DNA of 64,000 bases from Thiosymbion sp942492625 (GCA_942492625.1 CALOFM010000029.1:1-64000), one strand, 5' to 3'; shown: positions 9,063-18,508, numbered from the stretch's first letter. Notes: a model not told the origin generated them from the sequence alone. A program made the numbers and translations.

Positions 9063-9929
9063 TCACAGCTCGCCGGTCACCCAATAGTCGACGCGCTCGG
9101 GATTGTTCTCGATGTATCTGGTAACGGCCTCTTCGTAGGAGGTCTCCTGGGCGTCGTACATAGCCTTCTGCAAGTCGCCGATGGGCAGCTGCATGCGGGA
9201 GAAAAAGCCGGCGGCCTTCACGCGGTCCTGATAGAAGCCGAGGCGCGCGACCGCATGGATACGCTCGAAGCTGCCCAGCACGCCCTTCGGATCTTCCAGG
9301 TAGCGTAGATCGTAGGCTCCGAACTTCCAGTGGGGGCTCCAGCCGGTGACCACGATCCACTCTTTACGGCGCACGGCGCGCTCCAGGGCAGCCGTCATCC
9401 CCGCACCCGAGGAGACCTGCAACTCGTAGTCAAGGTCGTACTCATCGATCACCTTCTTGGAAAGGCGCGTCAGACCTGCGCCCGGGTCGATGCCTGTGAT
9501 GGTACCGTCCAGCTCTTCGCGTACGTCCGGCTGCTTGAGATCCTCGATTGACTTGAGGTCGCTCTCCGAAACATAGCTCGGGACTACCCAACCGAGGCGG
9601 GCATGGGTGTAGAGCAGACCGAGGTTGACCACCTTCCCGCCGACCCTCTTGATGTAGTCCTCGTGCGTCTGCGGTTGCCACGACATGAGCATAATGTCGA
9701 TGCTTCCGGTAGCGAGCCCCTGGTACTGCGGAGCGATATCCGTCTGCAGCAGCTCCACCTCGTAGCCCATGCGCTCTTCGAGAATGCGCTTGGCCAGCTT
9801 GGTGACGAGCTCGGCGTCGGACCAGGCGGTCCAGCCGATTTTGATGGTCTCCTTGGCCACGGCAGGCGCATTGATCCCCAGAATAAGGACGGCAGCAAAC
9901 AGCAGCTTTCCGAGGACTCTCGCAGGCAT
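9063..9929 (-). CDS. proX: Glycine betaine/proline ABC transporter, substrate-binding protein
   Basis: Periplasmic binding protein of a ProU/OpuA-type importer. It has a cleavable signal (LLFAAVLILGINAPAVAKE) and an OpuAC fold. Trp residues typical of the betaine-binding aromatic box are visible in GWTAWSD, MLMSWQPQTH and VTGWSPHWKF. The 288-residue length is normal. It is the last gene of the minus-strand proV-proW-proX operon, 57 bases after proW. In context it lets the cell import the same solute that the operon at 1.3-4.3 kb synthesises. Confidence 0.95.
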   Translation of the reverse strand: MPARVLGKLLFAAVLILGINAPAVAKETIKIGWTAWSDAELVTKLAKRILEERMGYEVELLQTDIAPQYQGLATGSIDIMLMSWQPQTHEDYIKRVGGKVVNLGLLYTHARLGWVVPSYVSESDLKSIEDLKQPDVREELDGTITGIDPGAGLTRLSKKVIDEYDLDYELQVSSGAGMTAALERAVRRKEWIVVTGWSPHWKFGAYDLRYLEDPKGVLGSFERIHAVARLGFYQDRVKAAGFFSRMQLPIGDLQKAMYDAQETSYEEAVTRYIENNPERVDYWVTGEL

Positions 9930-9986
9930 GTTGTATCTCCTGTGGTTTGGTTGGAATGATCGGGTATGAAGAGCCGGGTGTACGGC

Positions 9987-10913
9987 TCACGTTTTTGGAT
10001 CGCCGGGATTGTTCCTGCCGAAGAGCTGCTTGATGCGACCGAGCAGATCGGACGGGCCGCTCGAGGCGCTGCCGCGCCGTGCCCGTCCGAAGCTTTGGGT
10101 GATCCGGTCGAGCAGGATGGCCAGCAGCACGACACCCAGCCCCCCCTCGAAACCGAGGCCCACATTCAGGCGCTGGATGCCCGTGAGCACCGTGTTGCCG
10201 AGCCCGCCGGCCCCGATCATGGAAGCAATCACCACCATGGACAGGGCGAGCATGAGGGTTTGGTTTACACCGGCCATGATCGAGGGCATGGCCAGGGGCA
10301 GCTGCACCTTGAACAGGAGCTGGCGGTCGGTGCAACCGAAGGCCTGTCCGGCCTCGACATGCTCCCGGCTGACCTGCCGTATACCCAGATTCGTCAGGCG
10401 CACCGCAGGCGGCATGGCGAAGATCAGGGTGGCGATGGCACCGGGTACCTTGCCCAGGCCGAAGAAGATGGCTGCCGGGATCAGGTACACGAAGGGCGGC
10501 ATGGTCTGCATGAAGTCCAGAATGGGCCGGACAATGGCCTCGACCGTGTCGCTGCGGGCCATGGCGATGCCTAGGGGTAAGCCGATGGCCAGGGCCACCA
10601 GGCTCGAGCCGATCACCAGTGACAGGGTCGCGACGGTTTCCTTCCAGATGTCCATGCCGAAGATGAGCGCCATCGCCGCGAGCGCAAAGAGGCCGAAGCG
10701 CCAGCCCACACGCCACCCGGCGAGCGCCACGATAAGCGCCGCGAGCAGGAACGGAGGGACCGCCATCAGGGCGTCCTCGAAGGAGCCGATGACCAGGCCG
10801 AGGCCATCGGAGACACCATCCAGTACGCCGGTGAAGTTGTCCTGGATCCAGTCGACCCCGGTCTCGACCCAGTCTCCGACCGGGATCCGATAATCCGGTA
10901 TGTGATTCGCCAT
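9987..10913 (-). CDS. proW: Glycine betaine/proline ABC transporter, permease
   Basis: Inner-membrane subunit of the ProU-type importer, 308 residues. An N-terminal amphipathic segment (DWVETGVDWIQDNF) is followed by transmembrane helices and the EAA loop (EHVEAGQAFGCTDRQLLFK) that docks on the ATPase. The QTMPPFVYLIPAAIFFGLG segment is characteristic of ProW/OpuAB. The ATG at 10913 is three bases after the proV stop, so translation is likely coupled. The C-terminal tail of about 40 residues is polar and longer than usual. Confidence 0.95.
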   Translation of the reverse strand: MANHIPDYRIPVGDWVETGVDWIQDNFTGVLDGVSDGLGLVIGSFEDALMAVPPFLLAALIVALAGWRVGWRFGLFALAAMALIFGMDIWKETVATLSLVIGSSLVALAIGLPLGIAMARSDTVEAIVRPILDFMQTMPPFVYLIPAAIFFGLGKVPGAIATLIFAMPPAVRLTNLGIRQVSREHVEAGQAFGCTDRQLLFKVQLPLAMPSIMAGVNQTLMLALSMVVIASMIGAGGLGNTVLTGIQRLNVGLGFEGGLGVVLLAILLDRITQSFGRARRGSASSGPSDLLGRIKQLFGRNNPGDPKT

Positions 10914-10916
10914 GGA

Positions 10917-12110
10917 TCAGCCCGCCTTGTCCAGGGTCTGCAGCAGGATCTTCTTGTCGATGACCCCCTCATAGCTGCCGTCGTCGTCGATCACGGGCAC
11001 CGGATACTCGCTTGCCGCCACCATGCTCAGCACTTCGCTGAGATCCTTGTCGCAGAAAGCCGGCTGCACCGAACGGATAAAGGCATCATCCCAGCGCGTC
11101 TCGCCGTGCTTGTCGATGGCCGCGGCGAGGGTATTGGTGCTGACCATGCCCCGGTACTTGCTGCCGTGCTCCAGGACGACGCCCAGATTCCGGGAGTGTT
11201 CCCGCAATTGAGCCAGGGCCGCACGCACGTTGACGCCGGCGCGCTGAAAGACGGTCAGGGCTTTGTTCTCGGCGATGTCGCCGGCGCTGAAGACCTTGCT
11301 GACGTCCACTCCGTGGAAGAAGGATCGCACGTACTCGTTGGCCGGGCTGGTGACGATCTCCTCGGGGGTGCCGATCTGTACCACCGCGCCGTCTTCCATG
11401 ATGGCAATGCGGTCGCCGATGCATATGGCCTCGTCGAGGTCGTGGGAGATGAACACGATCGTATGGGCGTCCGTCTGCTGCAGGCGCACTAGCTCATCCT
11501 GCATCTCGGTGCGGATCAGCGGGTCGAGGGCGGAGAATGCCTCGTCCATGAGCAGGATGGGCGCTTTGGTAGCCAGCGCGCGGGCGAGTCCGACGCGTTG
11601 TTGCATACCGCCGGAGAGCTCGTCGGGGTAGCTGTCTGCCACCGTCTGTAAGCCCACGGTTTCCAGCGCCTTCAAGGCCTGTGCGCGCTGTTGAGTACGG
11701 CTCCTGCCGGACACATCGAGGCCGAAAGCGGCGTTCTCGGCCACGGTCTTGTGCGGCAGCAGGGCAAAGGACTGGAATACCATGCTCATCTGCTTGCGTC
11801 GCACGGCGATGAGCGCTTTCTTGCTCATCGCCGTGATGTCTTCACCCTCGAGCAGAACCCGCCCACGGGTAGGCTCGATAAGCCGGTTGAGCATGCGTAC
11901 CAGGGTCGACTTCCCCGACCCCGACAGGCCCATGACGACGAAGACCTCGCCTTCGCGAATCGCGAAATCCGCATCCTGCACACCGACCGTGTGGCCGGTG
12001 CGAGCAAAGATCTCCTCCTTGGATAAACCGTCGCCCAACAGACGCATGGCTTCATCCGGGGCCGGGCCGAAGATCTTGTAGAGGTTTCGGATGCCCAGTT
12101 TGTCGTTCAT
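10917..12110 (-). CDS. proV: Glycine betaine/proline ABC transporter, ATPase
   Basis: ATPase of the importer, 397 residues from ATG 12110, close to E. coli ProV (400). Walker A is GLSGSGKST, the signature is LSGGMQQRVGLARAL and Walker B is ILLMDEAFSALDP. Two C-terminal CBS domains follow (about residues 275-395), which in OpuA relatives sense ionic strength. The long frame upstream of 12110 has no ProV similarity, so the ATG before NDKLGIRNLYKIFG was chosen. The start lacks a strong ribosome binding site. Confidence 0.95.
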   Translation of the reverse strand: MNDKLGIRNLYKIFGPAPDEAMRLLGDGLSKEEIFARTGHTVGVQDADFAIREGEVFVVMGLSGSGKSTLVRMLNRLIEPTRGRVLLEGEDITAMSKKALIAVRRKQMSMVFQSFALLPHKTVAENAAFGLDVSGRSRTQQRAQALKALETVGLQTVADSYPDELSGGMQQRVGLARALATKAPILLMDEAFSALDPLIRTEMQDELVRLQQTDAHTIVFISHDLDEAICIGDRIAIMEDGAVVQIGTPEEIVTSPANEYVRSFFHGVDVSKVFSAGDIAENKALTVFQRAGVNVRAALAQLREHSRNLGVVLEHGSKYRGMVSTNTLAAAIDKHGETRWDDAFIRSVQPAFCDKDLSEVLSMVAASEYPVPVIDDDGSYEGVIDKKILLQTLDKAG

Positions 12111-12440
12111 TTTTTTACAGCGCCGCTGCGATGAGACACCCTTTGCGGAGAAGGCTGTTACCCTTTTGTTGATCTCCCACTTCCGCCCGTTCAATGGCCT
12201 CTGGCTTGGTGGGCATTGGCTTGGATGAACTGTCGCTCGTGAGCCGCGTTCTCCATTGACCTGAGACGATTCATGCCTCTGTCCCAATAGCTTCCAAGCG
12301 GCTTCGATCCTGCTCAGGGAGGTTACTGTGCCCGATCTCGTCATCCCCGAGCTCTGGCAGGATATGCCCGAACTCCGTCATCGCTGCAGCCGGCAGTTCC
12401 AGCAGATAGACTCGAACAGAAAAGGTTGGATCGGGTCCGC
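12111..12440 (-). promoter_or_regulatory. Upstream region of proVWX
   Basis: These 330 bases have no supported gene and must hold the proV promoter, reading leftward. No confident -35/-10 pair or operator palindrome was found. Confidence 0.35.
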
Positions 12441-12962
12441 TCAGCGACAAATTTCTTCGCCACTGGCTTTACTGGCCGACTCGGCGAGAATGGAGTAACG
12501 AGAGAAAGACAGCACCACTTTCACCCTCGTAACTCCGTGTTCGGTCCTCGCTGGCCAATCTAAAAAGGCCATGTTGCAGAGCTTGACGGCTTCGTCGTAG
12601 TCCCTGACGGATAGGGACAATAACATGGTCGCTCCTTGAAGTGAGATTTCTTCTAGAGCCGTCAAGTATCTGCCGGGCGTCACGCCTGGCTGGCTCAACC
12701 TCCAACCGAGATACTGACGAAACGCGGCCTCTGGGTGCACAGCCGCCTTCCCGGTACGCTCCGTTGGTACAGGTTGCGTTGCGGTTTTCGAGCTTGGTGA
12801 GTTGATAAGCTTTGTGATGAGCCAAACAGCGGCGATCGCAGCGACGAATAAAAGGAGAATCTGGGTGGGCCTGGATCGTGTTGTATCTTCTTTGCCCCCG
12901 CTCTTCGCCGCCTTTCTTGAATTTTCCGACCTGTCAGGAGGCTTTCGTGTACTCGCGCTCAT
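12441..12962 (-). CDS. Membrane-anchored hypothetical protein
   Basis: A 173-residue protein with a charged N-terminus of about 32 residues, one transmembrane helix (ILLLFVAAIAAVWLITKLI) and a soluble domain. That domain contains PEAAFRQYLGWRLSQPG and ends KASGEEICR. No known domain was recognised. The frame has coding-like composition across its whole length. It lies upstream of proVWX in the same direction, 330 bases away, so it is probably a separate unit. Confidence 0.5.
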   Translation of the reverse strand: MSASTRKPPDRSENSRKAAKSGGKEDTTRSRPTQILLLFVAAIAAVWLITKLINSPSSKTATQPVPTERTGKAAVHPEAAFRQYLGWRLSQPGVTPGRYLTALEEISLQGATMLLSLSVRDYDEAVKLCNMAFLDWPARTEHGVTRVKVVLSFSRYSILAESASKASGEEICR

Positions 12963-13424
12963 TTCGACGCGCCATTTTTTACGCGATTTGCCGCGTTTCC
13001 TCGGAGCGCCGTTCCACGACAGGTATTGCAGGCTTCACGCGACCTGCCACCCTTACCGATTTGCAGCGAAAGGTGGCAGCCCGTCAAGCAGAGGGCCAAT
13101 ATCTTGATCATTCTCGAGACCACTCCTGAACATTTCAATGTCGCAGAGATTGGAAGCAGCCTATAGACTCAACGTGACGCTCCGGTGGATTTTTCGGCCA
13201 CCGTCGGTCGGGCATTGAAGTTGGTTCGTGCGATGGGTATAGAAGCCGAGCTCAATAACGATGATGAAGAGAATGACACAAAATGCCCAAGAGCTGCGGC
13301 TCTTAAGCCGCGCAGCTGAGAACCGACGGGACATTTGATCAGCGGCACGGGTTCGAACAGAAGCGCCATAAAACGGAACGGACGCCTGGGACAGGCACGA
13401 CCGGCCAGGGCCGCGCCCGAGGGC
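12963..13424. other. Gene-poor stretch
   Basis: These 462 bases contain only short frames with no family resemblance. An imperfect GC-rich inverted repeat around 13299-13320 (GAGCTGCGGCT...AGCCGCGCAGCT) follows nothing obvious and lacks a T-run. Confidence 0.35.
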
Positions 13425-13685
13425 TCAAGCGACCCCCATCAGCGCGAGCTCGACGGTTAGGTCTTTGCCGGCCAGCGGATGGTTGCCGTCAACCTTGACC
13501 TTCTGGTCATCGAAATAAACAATAGTGAAGCTCAGGGTCTGGACCTCGGGTCCCTGGGCGTGAAGTACCGTGCCCTCGATGAGCTCGAGCGACTCGCGGC
13601 CGCGGGAGGAATCGAACTGGGTACCGTCATGGAGGATTCGCGTATCGTGGACCGTCACGGTGTTGCCAGACTTGGCTTCCGGCAC
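13425..13685 (-). pseudogene. FKBP-type peptidyl-prolyl isomerase with internal deletion
   Basis: The N-terminus (GNTVTVHDTRILHDGTQFDSS) and the C-terminus (KVDGNHPLAGKDLTVELAL) match FkpB/SlyD-type isomerases. The N-terminal part is joined almost directly to the C-terminal part. About 60 family residues are missing, including the PGFE...M..GE catalytic stretch and the insert-in-flap domain. The frame is kept and ends at a TGA, giving 86 residues. The expected VHYTG reads VHDTR. A folded active isomerase is unlikely. Confidence 0.7.
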
Positions 13686-14156
13686 TACGTGCTCCTTTTA
13701 TCGTGAAAGCCGCCACCGCACCGCAGACAATGCGCGTCCAGCAGGAACTCAATTGATGGGGCTCGAAGCGGAAGCGGGCAGGATGGGTTTTTACTCCAGC
13801 CTAGTTCAGGCAGGTGACGAGCACAAACCCCGAATGTCGCGCCCGAGCAGCCGAGCCCAGTCGCTGCGCCTGCCGCCACGGAGGCCGTGGTCTCCTCAAT
13901 CTCCTCATAGGTGAGCCGGCGGGGACCCACAGATTCTGCTGAAGAGGAAAAATCCTTTTTCGCCGCGGTAATCCCAGGTTTCCCGGCTTATTCGGCCTAC
14001 TAGCATGGTCAGCAGTCGTCGATGCAACCGGATTTGATGCTGTGATGGTCGACCTGAGCCACGAGGATCACGCGCGTTGCCGTAGAGCCGGCAGAGAGAG
14101 CGGATCATGATAGAAGAGAATGAAAACACGTTGAGTTCAATGAGCGGAGCAACCTA
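13686..14156. other. Gene-poor stretch between FKBP remnant and a hypothetical gene
   Basis: A minus-strand frame at 13685-13930 exists, but its composition does not convince me. Nothing else supportable is present in these 471 bases. Confidence 0.3.
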
Positions 14157-14483
14157 ATGCCATTGTTCACGTCTGGAGAGCTAACACCGGAAAACACGCT
14201 AGAAAATCTCGATACGCTGGCGAAGAAGTTCGAGTTTGACGATGAGATATTCAGAAGTGTTCACTATATGGGGAGTCAGCCTTCGGGCAGCTTGGAGTTG
14301 CACCGAGAATATCTAAGAGGTCGCGAAGGTTACCGGAATACAACGTCGAATAACTATATTGTTGCCCGGCGCATCGACTACATTGTCGAGAATGCCACCA
14401 CGAAGGAATCTCTTGGTAAGGTAATCACAAAGGCGCAAGAGAAGTATCCGTTTTTGACATGTAGTAGTGACGACCTGATCTGA
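14157..14483 (+). CDS. Hypothetical protein with low-GC codon use
   Basis: A 108-residue protein of unknown family, starting ATG after GAGCGGAGC. Codons such as aaa, gat, att and ata are common, unlike the GC-rich neighbours, which suggests recent transfer. Residues are mostly polar, with no signal peptide or membrane helix. It is followed immediately by a decayed VOC gene. Confidence 0.55.
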   Translation: MPLFTSGELTPENTLENLDTLAKKFEFDDEIFRSVHYMGSQPSGSLELHREYLRGREGYRNTTSNNYIVARRIDYIVENATTKESLGKVITKAQEKYPFLTCSSDDLI

Positions 14484-14489
14484 ACATGA

Positions 14490-14827
14490 GGTCGCAAGTT
14501 CGCTGCTCGCCTGGAACCGAACGAACCTGGCGTCTTCAGTCGGGCAGCTGCGCGACTGAAACTCGCTCATCGCCATTGTCGAGGCGTCCGGCCCCTCGGG
14601 CGGTGAATGTGAACGGATCCCGGCGCCGGAGGCGCCCAACATGGACCATTTCTGCGTCCAGGTCGAGCCTTGGGATATCGACGCGATAGGTGCGCACTTG
14701 CGCAGCCATGGCGTCGAGACCGGCGAGCTGGTGACTCGTTATGGCACCCTGGGGCAACGGTCCTTCTCTATATGGTTAGGATCCCGAGGACAACGGGGTC
14801 GAGCGCAAGGGACCGCCGAAATCCTGA
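14490..14827 (+). pseudogene. VOC/glyoxalase-family gene, several frameshifts
   Basis: Pieces of one vicinal-oxygen-chelate protein appear in different plus frames. ARLEPNEPGVFSRAAARLKL comes first, followed by IVEASGPSGGECERIP joined to PNMDHFCVQVEPWD and HLRSHGVETGELVTRYG. After a shift near 14775 it ends DPEDNGVERKGPPKS at 14827. The metal-site His of MDHFCVQVEP and the Glu of NGVE are recognisable. An upstream TGA and the two frame changes show that it is broken. Confidence 0.65.
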
Positions 14828-14991
14828 GCGGCGGTTGAAATCACCCGGCATCTGATGCAAATACCCCGAGTCTTGGTGGGCGCCAACCGCTGACGGAGCT
14901 TGTGACGGCGGGAGAGACATGAAGCGTGAACGCCAACAACCGAACGCGAAACATCAAACGCATCTGATGCCAGAGCCCCGACGGCAGGGCG

Positions 14992-15368
14992 GTTGCGGTA
15001 GACGGTGACCTCAACGAGCGCTCTCTCGACAGCCTGGAACCGGTCGATGGGGAAGATCCCTGGGTCATGGTCAGGACACGGAGCATGCCAAGGCCCTGGC
15101 CGTCACGCTGCATCGCCTGTACCCGGAGTTGAACGTCTACGTGCGGGTGCAGACGCTCGCGGATCAGGCAGAGCTGGTCGCCAAGGGCGTCAAGCACGCG
15201 GGCACCGGCTACATCGAGAGCACGCTGGTGCGCGGAAGCATGCTGTTGAAGGACGTCGGCCGACCCGCGAACGAGGTCGATGACCTGGTTCGAGACTTCC
15301 AGCAGAATGACTATGCGTTGCTCCGCAATGCGTACGCTGAAGTCGTGTCACAGGAGGCGAAGTCCTAG
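14992..15368 (+). pseudogene. RCK (TrkA-N/KefC) C-terminal remnant
   Basis: The stretch AKALAVTLHRLYPELNVYVR, with the following ELVAKGVKHAGTGYIES, is typical of the NAD-binding regulatory domain of Kef-type antiporters. An upstream piece (AVDGDLNERSLDSLE) lies in another frame. The membrane domain is absent. It is therefore a 3' remnant of an antiporter gene, separate from the intact one at 5.8 kb, and it ends 84 bases before an MscS-like gene. Confidence 0.65.
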
Positions 15369-15452
15369 TCGGCTGGCGCGCCGCATGTCTGATTCGGATC
15401 AGCGTTCATCGCCGCCAGGGCCATTGCCGAGAGCGTCATCGCTTCACCGCGG

Positions 15453-16289
15453 ATGCAGATCAAGGAGGAGAGTATCGATGCGACCGTCTGGCGCATCGGC
15501 ACCAGCATCGCGGGATTCCTTCTGGGGATTCTCATCGTCGTTCAGGGGCTCCAGTCGCTGGGTGCCAACATCGTCCCGGTGCTGGCCGGCCTGGGACTTG
15601 GCGGTTTGGCGGTCGCTCTGGCCGCGCGGGAGACCCTGGTGGACGTGTTCGGCTCGATGATGATCCTGGCTGACCGTCCCTTCCGCATCGGGCATTGGGT
15701 AATCATCGGGGACAAAGAAGGCATGGTCGAGCAGATCTGCATTCGCAGTACCCGCATCCGCACCTTCTACGACTCGGTGCTGTCGATTCCGAATTCACAG
15801 GCGGTGTCCAAGATCTTCGACAACATGGGCAGGCGCACCTACCGGCGGGTCTACACCAAGCTCGGCATCCGCTATGACACGCCGCCAGAGCGGATCGAGG
15901 CCCTGCTCGAGGGCATAAAGCGGATCATTCAGGCCAATCCGACCACACGAAAGGATTATTTCCACGTGGTCCTGAACGATTTCGGCCCCCACAGTCTGGT
16001 CGTCATGCTCTATCTCTTCGTCAAGGTGCCGGACTGGGCCGCGGAGCTGGTGGAGCGCCAGCGGGTGTTCCTGGAGGTGCTCCGTCTCGCCGAGCGCCTC
16101 GACGTGGAGCTTGCCTTTCCCACCCAGACGCTGCAGGTGAAGAGTTTCCCGAGTCAACCGGGTCGGGAGCCACCGCCCGCCGCGAGCGACCAAGAACTGC
16201 GCGGCATCGCCGAGCGCTTCGCGAGCACGGCCGGCTCTGGCCGCCCCCGCGGCCTTGGAATCTTCGTACCGCCACACGAGGAGCGATAA
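15453..16289 (+). CDS. MscS-family mechanosensitive channel, N-terminally short
   Basis: The 278 residues cover two helices, the pore region (VLAGLGLGGLAVALAARETL) and the cytoplasmic MscS beta domain (FRIGHWVIIGDKEGMVEQI, STRIRTF, IPNSQ) plus the C-terminal vestibule. Channels of this group normally carry extra helices before this point. Coding-like residues (AARAIAESVIASPR) continue upstream of the ATG to a TGA near 15390, so the gene appears truncated at its 5' end. MscS channels release solutes on hypo-osmotic shock, which fits the osmotic genes nearby. Confidence 0.8.
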   Translation: MQIKEESIDATVWRIGTSIAGFLLGILIVVQGLQSLGANIVPVLAGLGLGGLAVALAARETLVDVFGSMMILADRPFRIGHWVIIGDKEGMVEQICIRSTRIRTFYDSVLSIPNSQAVSKIFDNMGRRTYRRVYTKLGIRYDTPPERIEALLEGIKRIIQANPTTRKDYFHVVLNDFGPHSLVVMLYLFVKVPDWAAELVERQRVFLEVLRLAERLDVELAFPTQTLQVKSFPSQPGREPPPAASDQELRGIAERFASTAGSGRPRGLGIFVPPHEER

Positions 16290-16780
16290 GCGCTCTGGGC
16301 GTCAGTATTGCGCCGACGCCAACCCCGGCACGACACCCATCCCTACGCCCAAGGGGTAGCGGTTGACGCGACGACCCGATCGACTTGCCGATACCCGCGT
16401 CGGATCGGCTAGTAGGCGACCGCGGATGAGATTCTTCGATGATCAGGCCGTTGAGGATTATCGCCGTTCATGCGGCGCGGCATTACGTCGCCGTCGCAGA
16501 AACGACTTGGCTCCAAAAACGATAGCGGAGCCGTTGGGAGTACCGCTACCCAATGGTAGGTGAACGATGGTCAGCTTACTGATGGACTGCGGACTCTGCG
16601 AGGTGGGGCTAAGAGAGCAAAGTTGGACTCGCCCGTTCACTCGCTCTGCGAGAAGGCGAGCGTCAGCTTCCAGCGTCTTGCAGACCTACGATGGTACGGC
16701 TTGGCTGCGTTACCGACCTGATGCCATCAGCGCCAGCTGCACCGCTCGTTGGAAGCTGACGCTTTCCTAAACTCCGACGA
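16290..16780. other. Non-coding stretch with an inverted repeat
   Basis: These 491 bases contain no supported gene. Their only structure is the 14-base inverted repeat listed separately. Confidence 0.4.
16659..16763. repeat. 14-base inverted repeat with 77-base spacer
   Basis: AGCGTCAGCTTCCA at 16659-16672 is exactly complementary to TGGAAGCTGACGCT at 16750-16763. Three further pairs (one of them G-U) extend it inward. It lies just downstream of a minus-strand gene end at 16781. No T-run, transposase or integron core site was recognised. Confidence 0.8.
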
Positions 16781-17464
16781 TCACTCCGCAGCGTGCGCGA
16801 GCGCCGAGGGTGTCTGGCAGCCTACAATCGCGGGGGCCTCCTGAATCAGCCCGGCGTTCTCCATGGCCTCCACCATGAACAGCGCGAAGTCCACGCGGCG
16901 GGTTAGATTGCTCCCGAGTACGGGATCGCCGACATGCCGGCTCCACACGGGTAGGCCCTGGCTCTCCCCCTCTTCCAAATCACTTCCGCGCACGACCGTC
17001 AAACGCGTATCGCTGGCAAACACGCGCCGGCAGGCTTCGACCTGATCGACGAGAACCGCAACACGGAAGAGCCTCGCGAGCCAACCGAAGGCGGCCACGA
17101 ACCATTTGAACCTGCGCGAGTACAGATCCTGACCATCCCGGCTGATGTGCCACCCGCAGGAGAACACCAGACGCGCGCCCGGCGGTGCAAAATCGAGCAC
17201 CGCCTGCGCTTTCCCCGACGAGTAGTGGTGGACGCCCCAGGGGACCAGGACGGTCAGGACCCCGTCGCATCCCGCGACCGCCTTCCTGATCACCGTGCGA
17301 TCGTTCGTCGCTCCCGAAACGATCGTGATGCGGCCCGCGAACGCGTCGAGCTTGCCGACGCTCTGCTCGCGGCGCACGCCGACGACCTCGTATCCGCGGT
17401 CCAGCACGTGCCGCACCATGTACTGCCCGAGCTTTCCAGAGGCCCCGACGATGCAGACTTTCAT
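16781..17464 (-). CDS. NAD(P)-binding oxidoreductase of the atypical SDR type
   Basis: A 227-residue protein starting MKVCIVGASGKLGQYMVRHV, with the Rossmann glycine motif GASGKLG at residues 7-13. No classical YxxxK catalytic pair is evident, as in NmrA-like or BVR-B-like members. Likely a nucleotide-dependent reductase or sensor; the substrate is unknown. The ATG at 17464 overlaps the TGA of the upstream hydrolase by four bases, so the two were translated together. Confidence 0.75.
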   Translation of the reverse strand: MKVCIVGASGKLGQYMVRHVLDRGYEVVGVRREQSVGKLDAFAGRITIVSGATNDRTVIRKAVAGCDGVLTVLVPWGVHHYSSGKAQAVLDFAPPGARLVFSCGWHISRDGQDLYSRRFKWFVAAFGWLARLFRVAVLVDQVEACRRVFASDTRLTVVRGSDLEEGESQGLPVWSRHVGDPVLGSNLTRRVDFALFMVEAMENAGLIQEAPAIVGCQTPSALAHAAE

Positions 17465-18426
17465 GTGCTCTTGATGAATCGCTCCACAGCGCTTCGCCAC
17501 TGATTGGCGTGGTTTGACAAGTAGGATTCGTGCCCGCTCTGCTCGAAGGTCACGAATTCCTTGATGCCGGCGATGGCATCGAAGACGCGACGCGCCTCGG
17601 TCAGAGTGACCCGGGAATCGCGGGCGCCATGCATGAGCAGGACCGGACAACGAACAGAAGCGGCGTACGCGGACGGGTTGTGCTCGAAGCCATCGAACCC
17701 CCACTGCCGCCCACCCCGGAAGACCAGGAACTCTGCGCTCGGAAACGTGGGGACCTGCATCGCGCGGAAGCGATGACGCACCGTATTGACCAGGCTGTCG
17801 AACACCGCTTCCAGCATCACGCCATCCGGTTGGACGGCGTGCGAGTGCACAGCCCTCAATATGGCCGCAGCAACCATGCTCCGGCCGAAAAGCAAGACGT
17901 TGCCGTGCGACAGCCGCAGTCGGGCAGAGTGCAAGGCAGCGGCGACGTCTTCCTCTTCGTGAACCCCGACGGTCGTGTAGGATTCCGACGATCCGCCGGA
18001 GCCCCTGAAATCGACGAGCATCACGGAGGCGCCGAGACCGAGGAACGCCCTCGCCTCTCCCAACAGGGACGTTTTCTCCGCGGAATAGCCGTGAAAGAGG
18101 ATGACCAGCGGCGTGACATTGCCGCGGTAGCAGTACTAGGACGCGAGGGTGATGCCTCTCGGTCCGGGTACGGACAGCGGCCGGCAATCGGGAGCAAGTT
18201 CCAAGGGACGCCGATGACTTGCGGGTCGTGGGACATTCACCCCGGCGAGGAGCACCTTCGTTCTGGACAGGAAGCCGAGGCGTTCCGGCATCGTGGTGCG
18301 CGAGCCAGCGTCCGAGAACCGCAGCATGGCTTCGGCATGATTGAAGGCCAGGGCGTTCAGTCCGGCGAATCCGGCAACCACGACCAGCGCTCCCAGGCCC
18401 AGCCAACGCTTCGCCTTTCTCCTCAT
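17461..18426 (-). pseudogene. Alpha/beta hydrolase interrupted by one in-frame amber codon
   Basis: An N-terminal hydrophobic segment (WLGLGALVVVAGFAGLNALA) leads to 96 codons ending at TAG 18136-18138. The same frame then continues without other damage (YCYRGNVTPLVILFHGYSAE) through the nucleophile elbow LFGRSMVAA and the His loop QSGHESYLS, to TGA 17461. Only one base separates this from an intact 320-residue hydrolase. Relatives usually have Trp at the interrupted position (..W-Y..), so TGG to TAG is the likely change. An internal GTG or ATG start after the TAG would lack the oxyanion strand. Confidence 0.75.
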
Positions 18427-18508
18427 GCGGAGCGACTCAGCGCCGCGGGCCGCGGGCTCAGACGCAGCCGACCATCCGCCGCGACCAAATCGGGTAATCG
18501 CATCCGGT

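Noticed and set aside
16659..16763. Integron attC site or intrinsic terminator
   Set aside because: The RYYYAAC/GTTRRRY core sites were not found, and there is no T-run after the stem.
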